Assembly (NCBI GenBank): GCA_964391735.1
Contig: CAYMNF010000033.1
Location: forward strand, 1-23,326
Direction of reading: 5' to 3'
DNA: 23,326 nucleotides
DNA from: CAG-1031 sp964391735
GTDB lineage: Bacteria; Bacteroidota; Bacteroidia; Bacteroidales; Muribaculaceae
Part shown: positions 15,331-20,914 of the stretch, one piece after another
Layout of the letters: the number at the start of each line of letters is the position of its first letter
How positions within the stretch are numbered: position 1 is the first letter of the stretch
Position numbers and translations under genes: made by a program
Notes under the pieces: generated by a model
What the model was told of the DNA's origin: nothing
Databases searched by the model: none
What the model saw: the letters and a program-made list of their open reading frames with translations, nothing else

Positions 15331-15338
15331 CAAAATTA
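15331..15338 (-). promoter_or_regulatory. -7 box of the minus-strand small RNA candidate
   Basis: Minus strand TAATTTTG, matching TAnnTTTG. The nearest upstream TTG motifs are 12 and 26 bp away, outside the usual 19-21, so the -33 is not convincing. Confidence 0.4.
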
Positions 15339-15434
15339 AGTCGGTCTCGTCAATAATACGACACCAACAATTATGTTGTACAGCATAAAAATGGGGAATT
15401 AGGGTTAAAAAGTGTTAAATAACCGTTCGTAAGA

Positions 15435-15464
15435 TTGCCCTTCGCCCCTTAAACCATATCTTTG
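15435..15464 (+). promoter_or_regulatory. Promoter of the plus-strand small RNA candidate
   Basis: TTG (15435-15437), a 19-bp spacer and TATCTTTG (15457-15464): a good Bacteroidetes promoter. No protein-coding start lies downstream on this strand before the convergent toxin gene, which points to an RNA product. Confidence 0.55.
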
Positions 15465-15469
15465 CTCTC

Positions 15470-15706
15470 AGAAAAACAAGTTTTGCACATCTGCGTTGTA
15501 CCCTTGGCTGATGCAATATTTACACAAAATTTGAGACTGAGGATCAACCTGAAAATCGGCCCGCCGTGAGGCCCGCTTGTTTCCTGTGTCAGATGTGGTT
15601 GTAAGTATGATATAATCTCTACACTGGCAATCAGCATGACCCCGCCACGGGGCGGCTGAAGTCCTTAGTCCCGAAACCTCGTGATGAGCGTCCCGGGATT
15701 TTTTTT
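15470..15706 (+). ncRNA. Candidate structured small RNA, plus strand
   Basis: This stretch of about 237 nt begins a few bases after a good promoter and ends in a terminator. Inside, CACATCTG (15486-15493) can pair perfectly with CAGATGTG (15590-15597), enclosing an arm of about 100 nt. A GC hairpin CCCCG-CCA-CGGGG follows at 15640-15652, and the terminator closes the unit. No convincing frame starts here. Length and a long enclosing stem would not exclude a 6S-like RNA, but I cannot match 6S, SRP, RNase P or tmRNA signature sequences, so it is left unassigned. It converges with the toxin gene ending at 15765. Confidence 0.55.
15669..15706 (+). terminator. Intrinsic terminator of the plus-strand small RNA
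   Basis: TCCCG (15669-15673) pairs with CGGGA (15694-15698). A second small stem CTC/GAG lies inside, and eight T residues follow (15699-15706). Confidence 0.65.
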
Positions 15707-15764
15707 GCCTCATAGAATGTCTTTCGGGGCCTTGAGTTTCAGACCCCTTTTCAGGGCCAAAGCT

Positions 15765-16184
15765 TCAGGAGAAAAAGAGTCTTTTCTCTTTTGGAGAGAA
15801 AAGGCGACTGTCCCTACATGCAGCGAGAACGGCCTCCAAGTCCTCATCTGTTAGTTGGCCTACAATCGTTGTCTCGCCCTTTTGCATAGTCTTTACCAGG
15901 TCTGTGACAGGACGGGTAATCAGGTTGTTGGCACAAAGAAATGAGTCATAACGCAAGAAGTCGTAGTCTTTTTTGCGCAACTGATATTGCATAGCAAACT
16001 GCTCCGGCTTGGATTGGATAACCGGATGTATACGGGAATTTATGAAGAAAAAGCCGGCAATTTTGTCCTCATATACGCCTATTATTGCGAAAAACTTTGC
16101 ATGGTCAATGTATTCATAACTATCAGATAGCAGTATAGTGCCTCGTCTGATACCGTTGTATAGCAAAGCTTCAGGCAGTTCCAT
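15765..16184 (-). CDS. Putative toxin partner of the Panacea antitoxin, family not recognised
   Basis: 139 residues. The first half is rich in beta strands: GTILLSDSYEYIDHAKFFAIIGVYEDKIAGFFFINS, then KKDYDFLRYDSFLCANNLITRP. The second half is helical (TDEDLEAVLAACRDSR). The GTI...HAKFFAIIG...FFFINS pattern is loosely like a small SH3-type barrel such as MazF/PemK, but I see no diagnostic catalytic residues and do not claim that family. Its ATG overlaps the stop of the Panacea gene by one base (TAATG), so the two are made together. In Panacea-linked operons the partner is usually the toxin, so toxin is the inference. The cassette is visibly AT-richer than the flanking genes, suggesting horizontal transfer. 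Confidence 0.6.
   Translation of the reverse strand: MELPEALLYNGIRRGTILLSDSYEYIDHAKFFAIIGVYEDKIAGFFFINSRIHPVIQSKPEQFAMQYQLRKKDYDFLRYDSFLCANNLITRPVTDLVKTMQKGETTIVGQLTDEDLEAVLAACRDSRLFSPKEKRLFFS
15771..15803 (-). terminator. Possible terminator overlapping the toxin 3' end
   Basis: A perfect 8-bp stem (CTTTTCTC 15781-15788 with GAGAAAAG 15796-15803, loop 7) lies within the last codons. On the minus strand it is followed by ACTCTTTTTCTC, a modest U-rich tail. The stem is AT-rich, so strength is uncertain. Confidence 0.35.
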
Positions 16185-16732
16185 TACAAAAACGATGCTT
16201 GCAACCTTTGACTATCAGCTATATAGTCAGAGTATGCTTCCTCGTCTCCGGCTTCACGTAAAATATCCTTTACAGACATTTTGCGGTCTCGCAGTGTGTT
16301 GTTCCAAGCAAGTTTGTGGGAGTAAGCCGTCAGCTCATCAAAAGTCATATCTTTACATAGATGTATAGCATAATCCAGGCTCTCCACATCAGTCTGTGAC
16401 AACTCGTCCATATCGGGAGCTGATGTTGAACGAAGATAAAATCGGTTCTCAAAAAACAGATGTTTCTTAAGCTCCTCAATTTCTTCGTTTGAGGAGAAGA
16501 AGCTATCTCCACGCAAGGCTTTTAGTATATCATCAACACATGAAGGCACCGGTCCGTATTGCATAGCAATGTAGGTGTCTCCTGTTATACTACGTCCATA
16601 CTGCGACAGGTGTTTTTGGTCGGCAAAATAAAGAATCTTGCATAGTTTATGCATGTCGGTCTTGTGCCCCAATTGTTGCAGGGTGTACAAGATAGCATTT
16701 ATTGCCCTCTCATATTTGAATAATTTATTCAT
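16184..16732 (-). CDS. Panacea domain (DUF4065, SocA-like) antitoxin
   Basis: 182 residues matching the Panacea/DUF4065 family. The N-terminal core reads AINAILYTLQQLGHKTDMHKLCKILYFADQKHLSQYGRSITGDTYIAMQYGPVP, with the hallmark KLCKILYFAD and YGRSITGDTYIAMQYGPVPS blocks (residues about 27-65). A variable helical region with LSQTDVESLDYAIHLCKDMTFDELTAYSHKLAWN (residues about 110-145) follows. Panacea proteins are known as exchangeable antitoxins that neutralise unrelated toxins by direct binding, and as proteolytic adaptors in Caulobacter SocA. It is the first gene of a two-gene unit, overlapping its partner by one base, behind a very good promoter (16787-16818). No DNA-binding domain is visible, so autorepression is not obvious. 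Confidence 0.85.
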   Translation of the reverse strand: MNKLFKYERAINAILYTLQQLGHKTDMHKLCKILYFADQKHLSQYGRSITGDTYIAMQYGPVPSCVDDILKALRGDSFFSSNEEIEELKKHLFFENRFYLRSTSAPDMDELSQTDVESLDYAIHLCKDMTFDELTAYSHKLAWNNTLRDRKMSVKDILREAGDEEAYSDYIADSQRLQASFL

Positions 16733-16786
16733 CTGCCGGTGTTATTACAATAATAGTACGATGGATATAATCGTTTTATTGCATCG

Positions 16787-16818
16787 CAAAGGTAGTTAAT
16801 TCCTTAAGTTTTACCAAA
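16787..16818 (-). promoter_or_regulatory. Promoter of the Panacea toxin-antitoxin operon
   Basis: Minus strand TTTG (16818-16815), exactly 20 bp, TACCTTTG (16794-16787). It fits both consensus boxes and the spacing. The expected leader is about 49 bases to the ATG at 16732. Confidence 0.75.
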
Positions 16819-16901
16819 TAAACACCCTTTATTTCAAATAGTTTGCAAGAGATTTAATGTGTAAGAACTCTCTCATATTTTTTTATTTTTGGAGAGTGGG
16901 T

Positions 16902-16909
16902 TATATTTG
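16902..16909 (+). promoter_or_regulatory. -7 box for the first secreted paralogue
   Basis: TATATTTG matches TAnnTTTG and leaves a leader of about 50 bases. A TTTG lies only 10 bp upstream, which is too close; at the proper distance there is only a T-run. A small hairpin AACGG-TTTTG-CCGTT follows at 16918-16932. Confidence 0.45.
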
Positions 16910-16965
16910 CGGATGTGAACGGTTTTGCCGTTGCAGTAGTTTGAAATTAATTTTTTATCTGAGTT

Positions 16966-18627
16966 ATGAAAAAGATATTTGTCGTGGCTATTTGCGCACT
17001 GTCGGCTGTGGGGATGCTCGCCGCTGATGGTGTCGGCATTATTGAGAAACCCGCCGGCGAGAAGGTGTTGGGAACATTTGAGGCGCTGGCTTGCAACGAG
17101 TCATTTTTAGGCATTCAGGTGCAAAAAGTTGTCGGTCCGACCGATGTGGTATGGAACCGTGCCGAGGGCCGCGTTTACATCAAAAACATTGTCCCGGGGT
17201 TGAGTGATGCCTATGTTGTGGGCACAATCTCGGCCGACGGCAAGGGTGTGGAGGTGAGCCTGCCGCAGCAGGTTGCACAGGCAGGTGTGGATGAGACGCA
17301 GACGTCTTATCCCGTTTTTGTCAGCATTATGACACGCGTGCCGGATTATGACGGTACCAGTTTTGCCCCCGAGGCTGACGCCACAAAAAACATTGCCCGA
17401 TATGCGTGTGCTGAGGATGGCACCCTCACGCTGACATCCCCCGTCACTGCTGAGGTGGATACTGACCCCTCGGGCTTGCCGATATTCCCCCAATCATACC
17501 TCGGCGCATTTATTCGTGCCCCCAAAAGTGTGTTTGATACCCTGGACCCCGGTGAGGAGGATGTAACTGTTGACCAATGGTACAGCAGCGTGGGAACTTT
17601 TACGCAAACCATTGCTCCGCTGCCGGCTGACCTTGTGTATAATACCATACCCGATGACCTAACGTGGGATGACAGCTGGCGGATTGTCTCGGTCAACGGT
17701 GACGGACAGATGTGCTCGGTGGCTATCAGCGGCAACGATTTTTATATACGTCATTTGGCCGACGAGCTCCCTGAGGGTGTGATAAAAGGGGTGTTGGCTG
17801 ACGGGAAGGTGACCTTTCCCAACCGGCAGTTTATGGGTGTGGCCGAGAAATTCGGCGGTAACTATCTGTTCTTCCTCGGGGCCGACTATGAGGAGGAATA
17901 TGACCCGTACTTCGGCAGCATGATGCGCTTCTCCATGAACAACGAGGATGTGGTGATGCGGTGGGATGCTGATAAGAACACCCTTACGCAACTCGGCGAA
18001 AAGAAAGGTTTCATCGTTAACGGTACCCTTGAGTCGATTATGCTGTACAAAGGGTTTGCCAACCCGGTTGTGGCCTTGCAAACCGAGGAGGACGTCAACG
18101 CTGCCCCTCTGCCCCCGACGGTTGAGGCGTTCATCCCCGGGTCGGGCGGATTCCCCGGCTTTGTGAAAATTTCATACCACCTGACCAATGTCAATCAAGC
18201 CATCCTTGACCCGCAGCGGCTCTATTACTCAATATATGTAAATGGTGAAAAGGTGATATTCACACCTGAAAAGTATGGTGTGCCTGAGGAGACTGACCGC
18301 ATTCCCTTTACATACACCGATGCGCAAAACGGCTCAATATACAGCACGGCCACGGGTGCCATGATTGATATCTATCAGGATGACATTTACACCATTGGTG
18401 CGCAGGCCATCTATCAGGCCGACCGCCACACATATTATTACAGCACCATTGACACCCTTGAGGTTGCCGGCCTCTCCACTGTTGAGACGGGTACCGAGGC
18501 CACGGCGGTAAGATACTATGACCTGCAGGGTCGCCCCGTCGAAACGCCGGCCGCCGGACAATTCCTTATAAAGGTGTCAACCATGAGTGACGGCACGGTC
18601 AACACGTCAAAGTTGATAGCAAAATAA
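16966..18627 (+). CDS. Exported protein, tandem paralogue 1 (two-module beta protein with DLQGR tail)
   Basis: 553 residues with signal peptide MKKIFVVAICALSAVGMLA. It shares with the next two genes an ordered set of blocks. A first module contains DVVWNRAEGRVYIKNIVPG and YVVGTISADGKGVEVSLPQ. Next come LDPGEEDVTVDQWYSS and PLPADLVYNTIPDDLTW. A second module, GNDFYIRHLADELPEGVIKG with LADGKVTFPNRQFMGV, resembles the first. Then come EDVVMRWDADKNTL, a region around QRLYYSIYVNGEKVIFT, and the tail YYDLQGRPVETPAAGQFLIKV. The modules look like all-beta repeats of surface proteins in this order. There is no enzyme motif and no lipobox. It is divergent from the toxin-antitoxin operon. Function unknown; a secreted or surface-located structural or binding role is inferred. 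Confidence 0.8.
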   Translation: MKKIFVVAICALSAVGMLAADGVGIIEKPAGEKVLGTFEALACNESFLGIQVQKVVGPTDVVWNRAEGRVYIKNIVPGLSDAYVVGTISADGKGVEVSLPQQVAQAGVDETQTSYPVFVSIMTRVPDYDGTSFAPEADATKNIARYACAEDGTLTLTSPVTAEVDTDPSGLPIFPQSYLGAFIRAPKSVFDTLDPGEEDVTVDQWYSSVGTFTQTIAPLPADLVYNTIPDDLTWDDSWRIVSVNGDGQMCSVAISGNDFYIRHLADELPEGVIKGVLADGKVTFPNRQFMGVAEKFGGNYLFFLGADYEEEYDPYFGSMMRFSMNNEDVVMRWDADKNTLTQLGEKKGFIVNGTLESIMLYKGFANPVVALQTEEDVNAAPLPPTVEAFIPGSGGFPGFVKISYHLTNVNQAILDPQRLYYSIYVNGEKVIFTPEKYGVPEETDRIPFTYTDAQNGSIYSTATGAMIDIYQDDIYTIGAQAIYQADRHTYYYSTIDTLEVAGLSTVETGTEATAVRYYDLQGRPVETPAAGQFLIKVSTMSDGTVNTSKLIAK

Positions 18628-18689
18628 CAGCCCGGGAACGAGGGGGGCCGTGACGTCCCCAAAGTTTCACATCTCTGTTTCCAAGACCA

Positions 18690-18738
18690 TAAATCCACAA
18701 CTTTTTGAGAAATGTTGCATCAAAAAGTTGTGGATTTA
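18690..18738. repeat. Perfect 19-bp inverted repeat upstream of paralogue 2
   Basis: AAATCCACAACTTTTTGA (18691-18708) and its exact reverse complement (18720-18737), separated by 11 bases; the pair T18690-A18738 extends the arms to 19 bp. As RNA it makes a long hairpin but has no U-tract, so it is a poor terminator. The right arm contains the -33 TTG of the promoter of the next gene, so an operator is a reasonable reading. Confidence 0.85.
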
Positions 18739-18758
18739 AACTTTTTGCCATACTTTTG
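18728..18758 (+). promoter_or_regulatory. Promoter of paralogue 2
   Basis: TTG (18728-18730), a 20-bp spacer and TACTTTTG (18751-18758). The -33 lies within the right arm of the inverted repeat. The leader would be about 80 bases and AT-rich. Confidence 0.6.
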
Positions 18759-18847
18759 CAAATGGATTGAGGGAAAATATGGCAAATTTACATCAATTCG
18801 TCAGTGTATTAAATAGATTCTTTTAACTAATTTACAAAGGTTTAAGT

Positions 18848-20599
18848 ATGAAGAAATTTTACGTTTTACTATTGAGCGCCCTGATAGCCTCGACAGCGGT
18901 AGCCGCCCCCGTCGGACACCCAGCACAAAAGGTGTCAAAGCAAACGCCCACGGCAAAGTTCAACTTTCAGCCCCGCAAAACCACCTTCAAGTTGCAGGAT
19001 GTCAAGGCCTCACGCGCCAACGACCTTATCCTTGATCCTCAGGGCGACAAAAAGTTGGTATCATACGCCGGCTTGGCAATATATTACACATTTTTTGGCC
19101 TGAGCGCCGGCGAGCTCACCGGTGCTTCTGACGTTGTTTTTGACAATGACAACGGCAAGGCTTACCTGCACTGTGTAATCGGCAGCATGGAGGAGGGATA
19201 TGTTGAGGGTACCCTGTCAGCCGACGGCAAGAAGATTACCGTGCAATATCCCCAGGTAATCGGCTATGTTGCCGAGGAGGATGAGGATGGCAACGACGTT
19301 ATTTTCCCCGTCAGCGTCTCAGTGATGAACAAGGTCGTTGTTGACGGATATATTGACTTTTTGCCCGAACTCCCCTCAACCAACGTTGTGGAATACAACA
19401 TCAACGAGGACGGCTCAATAGCCATGACTCCGTTCCAGGATGGCTTCGTTGAGGATAGTGAAGGTTATCTGCAGTTCCCTGACAAGATGCTCAGTTGCTA
19501 TGTTACCGCCCCGAAGAGCCTCTTTGAGGACCTGGAACCCGGCGAGGAGGATTCTGACATTGACGTATGGTATTATGACGGAAACATCACCCAGGTGTTT
19601 ACCCCGCTGCCTGATGACCTGCTGCAATATGAGATTCCCGAGAACCTGAGCTGGACACCCAACTGGCGCATGGTGGGCGAGAACGGAACCTACGCCCTGT
19701 GTGATGTTGCCTTTGATGCCGAATACGTATATGTACGCGGCCTGGTTGAGGATTCTGACGCCACCATCGTCGGCACCCTCGCTGACGGCAAGGTAACCTT
19801 CAAGGACGGTCAGTATCTGGGCGTAGATGACTACTATGGCGAGTTTATCTTCCTGACAGGTGCCACTACTTCACTGGAGTATGACGAGGAGTATGAGGAG
19901 TATTACTATGACTTTGACCTCTCAGGCGAGGATATGGTATTCGCATACGATGCCGACAAACAGGAGATGGTTATGCAAGGCAACGACAAGGGCTTGCTTA
20001 TCAACTCTTCACTTGACAGGGTTTACTACTATGACGCATACGTTAAGCCCGTTCTCACCTTCCAGACCGATGCCCAACTGTGTGTTGCTCCCCCGGCCCC
20101 GACAATCGCTGACTACTCAGAGTATGAAGGCTGGGATCCCGAGGTAATGATATACTTCAACAACGTATTGAATGACGGCACCATCCTCAGCTATGACAAT
20201 ATGTCATTTGAAATGTACATCAATGGCGAGCTGAATGTGTTTGACGCCTATGACTATGAGCTTGACGAGGACATGACCGAGGTTCCCTGCTACTTTGACA
20301 ACTACTACCTGGCTTGCTATGGCCGCGTGGCATACATCACCTTGTTTGACGGGGGCATCGAGACCATCGGTGTGCGCGCCATCAACAACGCCCCCGACGG
20401 CAAGAAGTATTACAGCGAGATTACTACCTATGAGGTTAGCGGCCTGAAAGCTGTTGACGCTGAACAAGGTGTCAAGGCAGTACGCTACTTTGACCTGCAG
20501 GGTCGCGCAGTTGCCTCACCCACGGCCGGCCAGTTCCTGATCAAGGTTATTACCCTTGACAACGGTAGCAACCGCGTGGTAAAAGAAATCCTGAAGTAA
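18848..20599 (+). CDS. Exported protein, tandem paralogue 2 (two-module beta protein with DLQGR tail)
   Basis: 583 residues; signal peptide MKKFYVLLLSALIASTAVA with cleavage before APV. A basic, Pro/Thr-rich stretch (about 23-55) precedes the shared core. Module 1 (about 94-140) has DVVFDNDNGKAYLHCVIGS and YVEGTLSADGKKITVQYPQ. Module 2 (about 284-326) has DVAFDAEYVYVRGLVEDSD and VGTLADGKVTFKDGQYLGV. The parallel YV-GTL-ADGK-T-Q order shows an internal duplication. Between them are LEPGEEDSDIDVWYYDG and PLPDDLLQYEIPENLSW; after them come EDMVFAYDADKQEM and the tail YFDLQGRAVASPTAGQFLIKV. It is very acidic (many Glu-Tyr-Asp clusters). It is closest in layout to paralogue 3. Function unknown. 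Confidence 0.82.
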   Translation: MKKFYVLLLSALIASTAVAAPVGHPAQKVSKQTPTAKFNFQPRKTTFKLQDVKASRANDLILDPQGDKKLVSYAGLAIYYTFFGLSAGELTGASDVVFDNDNGKAYLHCVIGSMEEGYVEGTLSADGKKITVQYPQVIGYVAEEDEDGNDVIFPVSVSVMNKVVVDGYIDFLPELPSTNVVEYNINEDGSIAMTPFQDGFVEDSEGYLQFPDKMLSCYVTAPKSLFEDLEPGEEDSDIDVWYYDGNITQVFTPLPDDLLQYEIPENLSWTPNWRMVGENGTYALCDVAFDAEYVYVRGLVEDSDATIVGTLADGKVTFKDGQYLGVDDYYGEFIFLTGATTSLEYDEEYEEYYYDFDLSGEDMVFAYDADKQEMVMQGNDKGLLINSSLDRVYYYDAYVKPVLTFQTDAQLCVAPPAPTIADYSEYEGWDPEVMIYFNNVLNDGTILSYDNMSFEMYINGELNVFDAYDYELDEDMTEVPCYFDNYYLACYGRVAYITLFDGGIETIGVRAINNAPDGKKYYSEITTYEVSGLKAVDAEQGVKAVRYFDLQGRAVASPTAGQFLIKVITLDNGSNRVVKEILK

Positions 20600-20633
20600 A
20601 AAAGTAATTTACAGCATATTAGCTGATTTTTAA

Positions 20634-20667
20634 CATACGGGCTGTGCCGATTGGCGCAGCCCGTATG
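20634..20667 (+). terminator. Strong hairpin after paralogue 2, probable transcript end
   Basis: A 15-bp stem (20634-20648 with 20653-20667, one G-U pair) with loop GATT, 34 bp after the stop codon. The stem is GC-rich and stable. The T-tract after it is poor (CCGTTATATT), so it could be a 3'-end protector or a Rho-assisted terminator rather than a classical one. Confidence 0.6.
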
Positions 20668-20777
20668 CCGTTATATTAATCAAACTAACATGTTCCTTAT
20701 TATGAGGTGTAAAGGGGGCACAGAGGGTTGAAATGTGACAAATTGCGCTGAAAAAATGGTGCGCGTCAGCATTATGT

Positions 20778-20807
20778 TTTGTTTTGTGTAAATAATTATT
20801 AACTTTG
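20778..20807 (+). promoter_or_regulatory. Promoter of paralogue 3
   Basis: TTTG (20778-20781), an 18-bp spacer and TAACTTTG (20800-20807), a full match at -7 with a slightly short spacer. The leader to the ATG at 20915 is about 100 bases, long for this window. Confidence 0.5.
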
Positions 20808-20914
20808 TGGCGGCGGGGAGTGCTGACTTCCGCTAATTGTCTAATTATTAACGGTCAGAAAATTAAACACAGACCATAGAAACACAGGGGCGACAGCCCT
20901 GCAAAGACACGACA

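Larger units (their letters stand above)
15134..15764. other. 631-bp gap without protein genes
   Basis: Between the ATP-grasp start and the toxin stop no frame on either strand shows protein-like composition. The stretch holds the ATP-grasp promoter, two divergent candidate small RNA units and, at 15725-15750, a GGGG/CCCC hairpin followed by four T residues that could act as a backup terminator for the plus-strand RNA. Confidence 0.6.
20600..20914. other. 315-bp intergenic region between paralogues 2 and 3
   Basis: No reading frame. It contains the stem-loop at 20634-20667, an unexplained stretch of about 110 bp (20668-20777), the promoter of paralogue 3 and a leader of about 100 bases. Confidence 0.6.

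Noticed and set aside
15470..15706. Identification as tmRNA, RNase P RNA or 4.5S RNA
   Set aside because: No terminal CCA/alanine-tRNA-like ends, no RNase P core sequence and no SRP loop motif could be seen; length does not fit tmRNA or RNase P.
15449..15713. Small minus-strand frames of 62 and 81 codons
   Set aside because: They run antisense through the hairpins and terminator of the plus-strand RNA unit and have no protein-like composition.
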